In this document: positions 16,169 to 23,757 of the stretch, one piece after another
Numbering within the stretch: the stretch's first letter is position 1
Layout of the letters: every line of letters begins with the position of its first letter
Assembly (NCBI GenBank): GCA_944389145.1
Contig: CALXLH010000010.1
Span: forward strand, 1 to 64,000
DNA length: 64,000 nt
Direction of reading: 5' to 3'
From: an uncultured Spirochaetaceae bacterium
GTDB taxonomy: Bacteria > Spirochaetota > Spirochaetia > Sphaerochaetales > Sphaerochaetaceae
Made by a program: the position numbers and the translations under genes
The notes under the pieces: generated by a model
Told to the model about the DNA's origin: nothing
Databases searched by the model: none
Seen by the model: only the letters and a program-made list of their open reading frames with translations

Positions 16169-17553
16169 GACAGCAGCTCCTTGACCCTCTTCTCGTCGAG
16201 TACCACATGGAGATTCCTCTCCTGCGTCGGTATGACAAGCCCGGTCTTGCCGTCCTTCACCCGCCTGAGGTACTTCACCTCGGTGTAGTAGAGGTCGGCC
16301 TTGCCGTTCTTCTTGGCCTTGGAGTAGTGTATTGCAAGAGAGGCGGCATCGAGAAGCACCGGAAGCGGCACCGTCTTGCCTTTCTTCGACCTTATGATCA
16401 CATACGCGCCGCTTGTATCCCTCGTGTGCATCCATATGTCAGAGCCGCGTGTCTCATGGCGGAGGATGGCATCGTTCTCCTTGGCGTTGCGCCCTATGAT
16501 GATATCAAAGCCCTGTATGGTGAGGCGTACGCCCGGCCTGGGATCGTCCTGACGCCTTCTGTCGGAGGTCCGATCCGCCTCCTTCTGCATCCTGTCGCTG
16601 CGACGTTCGGAGAGCAGGGCATCATATTTCGCCTTAGTCTCCTCTATCTCCCTTCTTGTGGTCTCGGCCTCTTCCATGGCCATATCATGGGCCCTCTTGT
16701 CCTTGCGGTAGCGCTCATAGAGCCTCTCCAGGTTCTCGTTAGGGGAGAGCTGGGGCTGCAGCGGTATCGTGATGCGGCCTCCTGTACGCCAGTCGTCTAG
16801 GGTTATCGAGTCCATGCCCTTCCTGATAAGGAAGATGGAGCCTGAGAGGATGTCTGCAGCTTCCTTCTCCTCCTCATAGCCCTCCGTGGCCCTTATCCTC
16901 TCCTCCTGTCTCCTGAGCCTGTCAGAGAGGGCTGCTATCTCCTTGTCCCGCTTCTCCTCAAGCTTCCTGACAAGCTCCTCCGTATGCTCCTCGCGGGCCT
17001 TTGCCGTGCCTTCCCTGTCTATGAACGCATTAAAGGAATCTCCGCTCCACTCGCGTACCGTATAGCTTCTGTCGCCTTCGCTCTTGCGCTCCTCCAGCGC
17101 GAGCTTCTTACCCGCTTCCTCCCCGCGCTGGGGACGGCGGTACATCAGCTCGAGTATGGTCCGGTCCTCATCCGTGATGATGACATTCGCCCCGATTCCT
17201 GAGAACAGGCGCACGATGATGCTTATCCTGTCCTCGCTGTTCTCTGCATCCATGATGAAGGCCCTGTCGAAGGGAAGCTGCCTCACGGCTACGATTTTCC
17301 GTCCTACGAGGTGCGCCCTCATGTACTGCGTGAAGCGCTGGGCGTTCTTCGTCTTCGGTCTCATCGTCTCCGTTCTTACGACGCGCGCATCCGGCGTGGC
17401 GATCTCGAAGTACAGAAGCCAAGCCTTCTCCTCCTTCGAATACATCGACAGCGTGAAGGAGTGGATGGAGTGCTCTGTTACCTTCTGTATATAGCTTCCT
17501 TCCAATGGCAGCTCTGAGAGTATAAGCTCAAGCTCTCTCCAGTTAAGGCTCAT
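16165..17553 (-). CDS. rqcH: NFACT family protein (RqcH/FbpA-like)
   Basis: The 462-residue protein has an NFACT-N domain, a long charged coiled-coil region (about 205-345) and an NFACT-R domain with the block RNAKENDAILRHETRGSDIW and HTRDTSGAYVIIRS. RqcH recognises peptidyl-tRNA on stalled 50S subunits and directs alanine tailing. The Asp-Arg pair needed for this is present at D96-R97. It is shorter than the B. subtilis protein (about 570), mainly in the middle. ATG 17553 has AGGAGG 4-5 nt upstream and is preferred to the upstream ATG 17607. It leads a three-gene leftward operon. Confidence 0.85.
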   Translation of the reverse strand: MSLNWRELELILSELPLEGSYIQKVTEHSIHSFTLSMYSKEEKAWLLYFEIATPDARVVRTETMRPKTKNAQRFTQYMRAHLVGRKIVAVRQLPFDRAFIMDAENSEDRISIIVRLFSGIGANVIITDEDRTILELMYRRPQRGEEAGKKLALEERKSEGDRSYTVREWSGDSFNAFIDREGTAKAREEHTEELVRKLEEKRDKEIAALSDRLRRQEERIRATEGYEEEKEAADILSGSIFLIRKGMDSITLDDWRTGGRITIPLQPQLSPNENLERLYERYRKDKRAHDMAMEEAETTRREIEETKAKYDALLSERRSDRMQKEADRTSDRRRQDDPRPGVRLTIQGFDIIIGRNAKENDAILRHETRGSDIWMHTRDTSGAYVIIRSKKGKTVPLPVLLDAASLAIHYSKAKKNGKADLYYTEVKYLRRVKDGKTGLVIPTQERNLHVVLDEKRVKELLS

Positions 17554-17630
17554 CGTTCCTCCTGCCCTGATGATAACCGAATGCGGTGAGGAAGATAAGG
17601 ACCTCATATGAACAGTAAGACATGGTTGGT

Positions 17631-17659
17631 TTGACTTTCTGCCGATTCATGGCAATAAT
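17631..17659 (+). promoter_or_regulatory. Plus-strand promoter at left end of inverted-repeat locus
   Basis: TTGACT (17631-17636), 17 bp, then AATAAT (17654-17659): five of six matches in each box. Transcription would start near 17666, entering the left inverted-repeat arm and running antisense to the 3' end of the small ORF. Confidence 0.55.
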
Positions 17660-17665
17660 ATAGAT

Positions 17666-17746
17666 GAAGAGTCGCCAGCAAGACGGCGGCCTCAAGTTAA
17701 AGCAGTGCCCCGCTCACCTTTTGGCTTTTGGACGGCGGGGCTGTTT
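17666..17746 (+). ncRNA. Putative antisense RNA to small hydrophobic ORF
   Basis: This is an inferred transcript, not seen directly. It would run from the promoter at 17631-17659 to a GC-rich hairpin (GCCCCGC 17707-17713 with GCGGGGC 17735-17741) followed by TGTTTC. It would be about 80 nt and fully complementary to the end of the small ORF (17714 onward) and to the 3' arm of its mRNA. The layout matches antitoxin RNAs of type I systems such as RatA or SR4. Confidence 0.35.
17707..17741. terminator. GC-rich hairpin overlapping 3' end of small ORF
   Basis: GCCCCGC (17707-17713) and GCGGGGC (17735-17741) form a 7-8 bp stem over a T-rich loop. It contains the stop codon of the leftward small ORF. 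A TGTTTC follows on the plus strand. Confidence 0.5.
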
Positions 17747-17824
17747 CATATCCTGAATCAGGCCGAAGATCTCTCGGAGGATCCTCAGAAGCAGGAGAAC
17801 AAGCTCCAATGCTGATTTGAACAT
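17714..17824 (-). CDS. Small hydrophobic basic-tailed peptide, candidate type I toxin
   Basis: The predicted peptide is 36 residues. It has a short N-terminus, a leucine/isoleucine-rich helix (ALELVLLLLRILREIFGLI) and a strongly basic tail (KQPRRPKAKR). This is the composition of small membrane-active toxins of type I toxin-antitoxin systems, though no named family is recognised. A perfect Shine-Dalgarno AAGGAGG (17839-17833) lies 8 nt before ATG 17824; an in-frame ATG at 17830 is only 2 nt from it. The frame stays open upstream to an ATG at 17899, which has no ribosome site. ACCTCC at 17862-17857 is complementary to the Shine-Dalgarno and could mask it. The gene has its own promoter and lies inside the inverted repeat. 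Confidence 0.6.
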   Translation of the reverse strand: MFKSALELVLLLLRILREIFGLIQDMKQPRRPKAKR

Positions 17825-17914
17825 AACCATCACCTCCTTCTTCCCGCTTGGGATTGGGAGGTATCCTCCCACGGGATGCAGGAGGCCACCGTCTGTCATT
17901 GCTGGCGACAATCC

Positions 17915-17944
17915 ATTATAAATGATATGTATCGTGTTTATTAA
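17915..17944 (-). promoter_or_regulatory. Promoter of small hydrophobic ORF
   Basis: On the minus strand TTAATA (17944-17939), 18 bp, then a perfect TATAAT (17920-17915). The predicted start is G17909 or the next base, which is exactly the first base of the right inverted-repeat arm. Confidence 0.65.
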
Positions 17945-18143
17945 CTGTATCAGATATAGTTTATCATGGATTTACGCCAAGGATGGCGCCTACTGTCATG
18001 CCTATTCCTTGTATATGGCAGAGCATCGCTTCCTATATCTTCAAGATGGTATGTGAGGACTGCCTCATCCTGCCGTATCCCATGAGGATAATCTCTGATG
18101 CGGATATATGAATAGTGTGCTAGGGCAGTATCAAGGAGTGGTT

Positions 18144-19655
18144 ATGAAGCGGCTTATCCTCATTCTGACTTTGATATCAGGGCTATCTGCACTATATGCG
18201 CAGACATCGGGGATATTCGAATATGAGGAATATCATTCTATGGCTATCATTACCTCATGTGATTCGAATGCTGATATCATGACGATACCAGAAGAGATTG
18301 ACTCATTATCCGTGAGCGCAATCAGCGAGGGATTCCTGACTTCCGATCGTGTCAGGGAAGTGCGGATTCCATCATCGGTGGTAGTCATAACCCCAGGAGC
18401 TTTCTCTGCCGCCGATGGCCTTGAGGCCGTGACCGTCCATCCTGATAATCAACGCTACGCCTCTATCAATGGTATTCTCTACGATAAGCGTTCCCGCTCT
18501 CTCATGTGCTATCCACCTGCTAGGGAAGAGGCCTCATTCGAGGTCCCGAAGGGAGTGTGGGAGATAGCGCCATATGCTTTCAGCGATACCGTGAATCTCC
18601 AGAGCGTTGCGCTTCCGGCAAGCGTGAGGTTGATAGGCCAGCAGGCATTCGAGGATTCCTGCATTGCCTCTATCGATTTGCCCGAGGGCCTTCGGATAAT
18701 AGAAGACGAGGCATTCTTCAACTGTAATTCCCTAAGGAGCCTGTCATTGCCTTCGACGCTTATCTTCATAGGCGATGATGCAGTCATCTGCAGCAGTCTT
18801 GAATCGATAAACGTAGCCTCGGGTAATCCTATATATGAAAGTATTGATGGCGTGCTTTTCTTCAGGGGTGCAAGCGAATTGATTGCATATCCGGCGGCAA
18901 GGGAGACCAAGGGCATATATAGGATACCTGCCTCTGTCAGGCATATAGGCGAAGCCGCATTCTGCTATGCAGTGAACCTTGATCGCATACTGCTGACTGA
19001 CGGTATTGAGAGCATCGGATATGGTGCTTTCTGGGGGTCTGGAATCAAGGAGATATCGCTTCCGGATTCAATCTTGGATATCAATCCAGATGCGTTTGCC
19101 AGATGCGACGAACTGCGTATAATCAGGGCGACAGAGGGCAGCTATGCCTATGATATGATTTCCCGTAGCGAGTGGGCGAGGTACCTTGTATATGAGCCTT
19201 CGTGGCTTACCGTCTATCCGTCGTTCCCGACGCTCGATGCTGTATGGGAGGAATATGGTGCTATGCCCGAGGCTACGGAGAATGGCCCATCATATACCCC
19301 TGATGAGCTTCTTGAGGAGCTTGCGGTGTTCGATACGGCTCTCGGAGATTATGAGTATTCCTCTGAGTTCTCCCGGTATGTTGAGTATGAATCCGTATTT
19401 GATCCAGAGAGCTATTACATGATTCCAGATGGTACATTCGGGATAAAGGGAAATGATGAGACGTTTTCCTGCGTACTCTGCGGCCTTGCGCCTGGTAATG
19501 GCAGAAGATACTGGGGTACGATAGATTCGGGGTCAGGCCTCGTGGATATAGCAGTTGCGGATGAAGGCGGAGGCGTGACCCGGATCCTTGCTTATCTTAA
19601 TGAGGATTTCGAGCTTATGTATATGTCCATCAATGGCGGAGAAAGCCTTGTCTAG
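18144..19655 (+). CDS. BspA-like leucine-rich repeat surface protein
   Basis: The 503-residue protein has a cleavable signal peptide ending in ALYAQ and then repeated LRR_5/BspA-type units, for example IPSSVVVITPGAFS, LPASVRLIGQQAFE, LPSTLIFIGDDAV and IPASVRHIGEAAF at about 23-residue intervals up to residue 330. The rest is a non-repeat acidic domain. Such proteins are exported or surface-bound and often act in adhesion. ATG 18144 follows AAGGAG (18133-18138); the upstream ATG 18108 has no ribosome site. The gene ends 4 nt inside folC, tail to tail. Between 17945 and 18143 I see no gene. Confidence 0.85.
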   Translation: MKRLILILTLISGLSALYAQTSGIFEYEEYHSMAIITSCDSNADIMTIPEEIDSLSVSAISEGFLTSDRVREVRIPSSVVVITPGAFSAADGLEAVTVHPDNQRYASINGILYDKRSRSLMCYPPAREEASFEVPKGVWEIAPYAFSDTVNLQSVALPASVRLIGQQAFEDSCIASIDLPEGLRIIEDEAFFNCNSLRSLSLPSTLIFIGDDAVICSSLESINVASGNPIYESIDGVLFFRGASELIAYPAARETKGIYRIPASVRHIGEAAFCYAVNLDRILLTDGIESIGYGAFWGSGIKEISLPDSILDINPDAFARCDELRIIRATEGSYAYDMISRSEWARYLVYEPSWLTVYPSFPTLDAVWEEYGAMPEATENGPSYTPDELLEELAVFDTALGDYEYSSEFSRYVEYESVFDPESYYMIPDGTFGIKGNDETFSCVLCGLAPGNGRRYWGTIDSGSGLVDIAVADEGGGVTRILAYLNEDFELMYMSINGGESLV

Positions 19656-20947
19656 GTCCTCAGCCTCCTCATCCCTGATGCAAGGTAGAACGAGCCTGTG
19701 ATGAGGATGGAATCCGAGCATTCCAGCGCTTCATCAAGCGCCCTGTCCCTGTCCTTCTCGATCGTTATTGGCAGATTTGGGAACAGGGAGTGTCCGATTG
19801 AGGCGATGCGCTCGGGGTCGCTTCTCTTCCATTCTCCTGTGGTTGAGACTATCACGCGGTCGAATGAGGGGAAGAGCTCTCTGATGATATGCTCTATGTC
19901 CTTGCCCTCCACCGAGGAGTAGATAAGTGTCTTCCTTCCTTCTGCTATGGCGTTGAATGCTTCTTTCACGGAACAGGCGGAGTTGACGGTATGGGCACTG
20001 TCTACTACCACGAGGCGACCATCGATACTCCTTTTTTCGAAGCGTCCGGGAAGCGTGGTCTGCTCAAGCCTCCTGATGCCCTCACCCGTCAGTAGCGATA
20101 GCCTTCCTGCACCCAGGATTGCAAGCGCGGCGTTCTCTGCCATCGCCTCCGTACTCATGGAGAGCATCAGATCATAGCGCCTTCCGTCTATGGTGAATGA
20201 GGTTCTTTCCCCATCGCGCAGCGTCTCTGACTCGAATGATGATATCTCGTCATCGAGGAAGGCTATCGGTGAATGCATATGCGCGGCTTCCGCCTCGAAC
20301 ACCTTCCTTGCTGCAGCTGGCTCCCTGGAGACGAATACGGGCCTTCCTTCCGCTATTATCTTCGATTTCTCAATGGCAATCTGCTCGATCGTGCTCCCCA
20401 GTATTGCGGTATGCTCAAGCTCGATGGGCGTGAGGAATACGGCCTCTGGATCGATCGTATTGGTGGCGTCTAGCCTTCCTCCGAGGCCCGTCTCTATGAC
20501 GGCATCGGTGCATCCGGCCCTCTGGAAGAGAAGGTACCCATAGGCAGTGTACATCTCGAACGTGGTGGGCCTTTCTGGGCCGAGGGAGGAGGGGAGCCTG
20601 AGATCATCGGTCATTCCCAGCAGCTCGTTTGCCGTATTTATGTAAAGATCATCGCTGAAGAAATCCGTGGAGAGCGTGAAGCGTTCGCGCACGGTATACA
20701 TATGAGGAGACATATAGAGGCCGCACCTTCTGCCTGTGCCGGAGATGAGCGCGGCCAGGTATGCGCTTGTCGTTCCCTTTCCCTTTGATCCTGCTGTGTG
20801 ATATGTCCTGTAGCTCCGCTCCGGATTGCCTATATGCCGAAGGATTATCCTCATCCTTTCAAGCCGTTCTTCCCGAACCTTGATGTCGGAAGATGAGGGT
20901 GCATAGCCATCGAAGAGATCCTCAAGCTCGCTGGTCGTGCTTATCAT
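19652..20947 (-). CDS. folC: Folylpolyglutamate/dihydrofolate synthase FolC
   Basis: The 431-residue protein is a Mur-ligase-type enzyme that adds glutamate to folates. The P-loop reads HTAGSKGKGTTSAYLA (about 50-65), followed by SPHMYTVRERF and VIETGLGGRLDATN, which are hallmarks of FolC. Near the end VVDSAHT replaces the more usual DGAHN-like motif. No Shine-Dalgarno precedes ATG 20947, and TATAGA at 20961-20956 would start transcription about 2 nt before it, so the mRNA may be leaderless. It overlaps the LRR gene by 4 nt at the 3' end. Confidence 0.93.
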   Translation of the reverse strand: MISTTSELEDLFDGYAPSSSDIKVREERLERMRIILRHIGNPERSYRTYHTAGSKGKGTTSAYLAALISGTGRRCGLYMSPHMYTVRERFTLSTDFFSDDLYINTANELLGMTDDLRLPSSLGPERPTTFEMYTAYGYLLFQRAGCTDAVIETGLGGRLDATNTIDPEAVFLTPIELEHTAILGSTIEQIAIEKSKIIAEGRPVFVSREPAAARKVFEAEAAHMHSPIAFLDDEISSFESETLRDGERTSFTIDGRRYDLMLSMSTEAMAENAALAILGAGRLSLLTGEGIRRLEQTTLPGRFEKRSIDGRLVVVDSAHTVNSACSVKEAFNAIAEGRKTLIYSSVEGKDIEHIIRELFPSFDRVIVSTTGEWKRSDPERIASIGHSLFPNLPITIEKDRDRALDEALECSDSILITGSFYLASGMRRLRT

Positions 20948-20991
20948 GCCGACAGTCTATAGCATTTCAGCCGGGCGTAAAAGACTGCTTG

Positions 20992-21009
20992 ATGTTATTA
21001 TAATAACAT
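20992..21009. promoter_or_regulatory. 18-bp palindromic operator upstream of amino-acid importer
   Basis: ATGTTATTATAATAACAT is a perfect palindrome. A half-copy (TTGATAATAACAC) follows at 21016-21028 and overlaps the likely -35 (TTGATA, 21016-21021). This looks like a repressor site, but I cannot name the regulator. Confidence 0.6.
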
Positions 21010-21092
21010 AAAGTTTTGATAATAACACCTTGATTAAATAATAACTAATAAGTATCATCGGGCTATCGTTAATGAAGATTTGGAGGAATCCT

Positions 21093-21947
21093 ATGAGAAT
21101 AAGAAGGTTCATGGTGCTTCTCATGGCGCTTGCAGCAGCTGCGTCGCTTGTCTTTGCCGGCGGCAGCAAGGAGAGTGCGGCTGCTTCTGATTCAGGCCGT
21201 CCGGTGCTTCGCGTCGCGATGGAGTGCGGTTATGCTCCTTATAACTGGACGCAGACGACAGATGCCAACGGTGCCGTGCAGATTTCCGGCTCGACCGATT
21301 ATGCCTATGGCTACGATGTCATGATGGCAAAGCTCATCGCGGAGCGCCTCGGATATGATCTCGAGATCGTCAAGCTCGACTGGGATTCCCTTGTTCCCGC
21401 AGTGCTTTCCAATACCGTTGACTGCGTCATCGCTGGACAGTCCATCACGACCGAGAGGCTGCAGATGGTCGATTTCACCGAGCCGTATTACTATGCTTCC
21501 ATCATCTGCCTTGTCGACAAGGACAGCGAATATGTGAATGCGAAGGGCGTGCAGGATCTTGCTGGCGCGACCTGCACCAGCCAGATGAATACCGTATGGT
21601 ATGATGTCTGCCTGCCTCAGATTCCTGATGCCAATATCCTTCCGGCCCAGGATAGCGCTCCTGCGATGCTCGTGGCTCTCAACAGCGGACGCGTGGATCT
21701 CATCTGCACGGACATGCCTACCGGGCAGGCTGCCCTCGTTGCCTATCCTGACATGAGGCTCCTTGACTTCTCCGGCAGCGATGATGATTTCCAGGTGAGC
21801 CAGGAGGAGATCAACATCGGCATTTCCCTGAACAAGAAGAATACCGAGCTGAAGGATGCCATCAACAGCGTGCTTGAGACACTCACCGTTGATGACTTCA
21901 ACAGGATGATGGATGAGGCTATCTCAGTCCAGCCGCTGGCGAACTGA
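21093..21947 (+). CDS. Polar amino-acid ABC transporter substrate-binding protein
   Basis: The 284-residue protein belongs to SBP family 3, which binds glutamine, histidine, cystine and similar compounds. Features include RVAMECGYAPYNWTQ near the mature N-terminus, YGYDVMMAKLIAERLGYDLE and DCVIAGQSITTERLQMVDF. The signal peptide ends in LVFAGGSKESAA with no lipobox cysteine. ATG 21093 is preferred to 21072 because GGAGGA (21082-21087) lies 5 nt before it. Unlike other binding-protein genes in this window, it is followed by the permease after only 14 nt with no hairpin. Confidence 0.92.
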   Translation: MRIRRFMVLLMALAAAASLVFAGGSKESAAASDSGRPVLRVAMECGYAPYNWTQTTDANGAVQISGSTDYAYGYDVMMAKLIAERLGYDLEIVKLDWDSLVPAVLSNTVDCVIAGQSITTERLQMVDFTEPYYYASIICLVDKDSEYVNAKGVQDLAGATCTSQMNTVWYDVCLPQIPDANILPAQDSAPAMLVALNSGRVDLICTDMPTGQAALVAYPDMRLLDFSGSDDDFQVSQEEINIGISLNKKNTELKDAINSVLETLTVDDFNRMMDEAISVQPLAN

Positions 21948-21961
21948 TCAGGTCCTTAGCG

Positions 21962-22762
21962 ATGTCTATCTCTGAGATGAACTTCCTGCAGAGGATGCTC
22001 TTCATCCTCCAGGACTATGGCGGTTCCCTTGCAAAGGGAGCCGCTACCACGATGGCGATCGCCATAATCTGTACTCTCCTTGGCTGCATCATCGGCTTTG
22101 CCGTGGGACTGCTTCAGACTACGGAGCCTCATAAGAAGGATGGAGCCTTCAAGCGCGGCATGCTCCGTGTGATCAAGCTGATCCTCACCGCCTATGTAGA
22201 GGTGTTCCGAGGTACCCCGATGATGCTTCAGGCCGCCTTCATCTACTATGGCATGAGCTCTGTATTCGGCATAAACCTCGGCATGTGGAGCGCTGCCATA
22301 ATCATCGTGTCAATCAATACCGGAGCGTATATGGCTGAGACCGTGAGGGGAGGCATCCTCTCTGTCGATCCAGGGCAGAGGGAAGGCGCGATGGCCATCG
22401 GCATGAGCCATATGCAGACGATGGTATACATAGTGCTGCCGCAGGCCCTTAGGAACATCATGCCGCAGATCGGCAATAACCTCATCATCAATATCAAGGA
22501 TACATGCGTCCTGTCGATCATCGGTACCGTGGAGCTGTTCTTCACGTTCCGCAGCATATCCGGAGCGCTATATACATACTTCGAGGCAGCTACGGTGACT
22601 ATGATCATCTACTTCGTCCTCACATTCACATGCTCCCGGATCCTCAGGGCAATCGAATCGAAGATGGATGGTCCGGCGAACTTCGACCTTGCGACCAGTG
22701 ATACCCTTGCCTTCACCAGCGGCATGAACAGGTACAATGAAAGGACAGGAGGTACCCACTGA
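21962..22762 (+). CDS. Polar amino-acid ABC transporter permease
   Basis: The 266-residue membrane protein has the HisM/GlnP-type signature: [19 protein letters not shown] and the EAA-like loop [23 protein letters not shown]. It has four to five membrane segments. A single permease gene suggests a homodimer. Its stop overlaps the ATPase start by 1 nt (TGATG). Confidence 0.93.
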   Translation: MSISEMNFLQRMLFILQDYGGSLAKGAATTMAIAIICTLLGCIIGFAVGLLQTTEPHKKDGAFKRGMLRVIKLILTAYVEVFRGTPMMLQAAFIYYGMSSVFGINLGMWSAAIIIVSINTGAYMAETVRGGILSVDPGQREGAMAIGMSHMQTMVYIVLPQALRNIMPQIGNNLIINIKDTCVLSIIGTVELFFTFRSISGALYTYFEAATVTMIIYFVLTFTCSRILRAIESKMDGPANFDLATSDTLAFTSGMNRYNERTGGTH

Positions 22763-23499
22763 TGAGCGAGATCATCAAGGTAGAGCATCTTGCCAAGACA
22801 TTCGGTACCAATGAGGTACTGAAGGATATCGACTTCACAGTCCATGGCGGTGATGTCATAAGCATCATCGGAGCTTCCGGATCAGGAAAGTCAACGCTGC
22901 TGAGGTGCATAAACATGCTTGAGGAGGCAACCTCCGGACGCATACTGTTCCATGGGCAGGATGTCCTTTCCGGCGGTGTTGATGAGGATACGTATCGAAC
23001 CAAGGTTGGCATGGTCTTCCAGTCCTTCAATCTCTTCAACAACCTCTCCGTGATCGATAACTGCATGATCGGGCAGGTCAAGGTGCTTAAGAGGGACAAG
23101 GAAGAGGCTAGGAAGAATGCCATGGAGTACCTGTCGAAGGTAGGCATGTCCCTCTATATCAATGCGAAGCCCAGGCAGCTTTCCGGCGGACAGAAGCAGC
23201 GCGTTGCCATCGCAAGGGCCCTTGCGATGAATCCTGAGGTGCTTCTCTTCGATGAGCCGACATCCGCGCTGGATCCTGAGATGGTGGGCGAGGTGCTTGA
23301 TGTCATGAAGGTCCTGGCCGAGAGCGGCATGACGATGCTTGTCGTCACCCATGAGATGGCCTTTGCCCGCGATGTCTCATCCCGCGTGATATACATGGCG
23401 GACGGAAGGATAGAGGAGGAGGGCCCTCCTCATGATATCTTCTCATCACCGAAGAGCCCTAAGACAAAGGAATTCCTCTCCCGCTTCATGGGAGAGTGA
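22762..23499 (+). CDS. Polar amino-acid ABC transporter ATPase (GlnQ-like)
   Basis: The 245-residue ATPase has Walker [10 protein letters not shown] (37-45), signature [15 protein letters not shown] and Walker [14 protein letters not shown], all intact. It ends a three-gene operon with a binding protein and one permease. Tandem hairpins at 23509-23548 follow. Confidence 0.95.
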   Translation: MSEIIKVEHLAKTFGTNEVLKDIDFTVHGGDVISIIGASGSGKSTLLRCINMLEEATSGRILFHGQDVLSGGVDEDTYRTKVGMVFQSFNLFNNLSVIDNCMIGQVKVLKRDKEEARKNAMEYLSKVGMSLYINAKPRQLSGGQKQRVAIARALAMNPEVLLFDEPTSALDPEMVGEVLDVMKVLAESGMTMLVVTHEMAFARDVSSRVIYMADGRIEEEGPPHDIFSSPKSPKTKEFLSRFMGE

Positions 23500-23508
23500 C
23501 GGCTGCCG

Positions 23509-23548
23509 CTGCCGTGCCTCATGCACGGCAGGGCTGTCCCTGCAGCCC
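23509..23548 (+). terminator. Tandem hairpins after amino-acid importer operon
   Basis: CTGCCGTGC (23509-23517) pairs with GCACGGCAG (23523-23531). A second stem GGGCTG/CAGCCC (23531-23536 with 23543-23548) overlaps it. There is no T run, so termination may be factor-dependent. Confidence 0.5.
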
Positions 23549-23682
23549 TTGCAGATGCCTGCTGGCGGATCGAGGCTGTCTGGCCTGCTCCGTAGGATTG
23601 GACGCTTACTTTCATATATAATCGCAAGATACTATATATATTATTTGCTTTTGCAGCTTTTTTCTCATGTCATGCCGAGAGT

Positions 23683-23700
23683 AGTCAAATCGTTTTGATA
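23683..23700. promoter_or_regulatory. LacI-type operator, imperfect copy
   Basis: The 18 bases match the perfect operator at 27894-27911 at 15 positions, sharing the core CGTTTTGATA. It lies 58 bp upstream of the sugar-binding protein gene. A TATAAT at 23617-23622 is a possible upstream -10, but the exact promoter is unclear. Confidence 0.65.
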
Positions 23701-23757
23701 AATTTTCTTGCACGCTCTCATGTTCGATGTTAACCTTTAATAAAAAGGAGATTCGTA

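Larger units (their letters stand above)
17671..17909. repeat. Long inverted repeat enclosing small ORF
   Basis: The left arm 17671-17693 and right arm 17882-17909 are inverted copies: GTCGCCAGCAA with TTGCTGGCGAC and a second 12-bp block, interrupted by a 5-nt bulge (tgtca) in the right arm. There is one difference between the arms. In minus-strand RNA it becomes a G-U pair, giving 23 continuous pairs apart from the bulge, whereas plus-strand RNA would have an A-C mismatch. The structure therefore fits a leftward transcript whose 5' and 3' ends pair. Confidence 0.8.

Noticed and set aside
16169-16435. 89-residue N-terminal extension of the MEMO-like protein
   Set aside because: It lies wholly within the RqcH-like gene in another frame, is rich in Gly, Arg and Glu without family similarity, and a proper start with ribosome site exists at 16168.
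17671-17909. Inverted-repeat unit as a miniature transposable element (MITE)
   Set aside because: No target-site duplication is visible at the flanks (atgaaga against aatccat), and no second copy occurs in the window. The promoter positions and the G-U compensation fit RNA pairing better.
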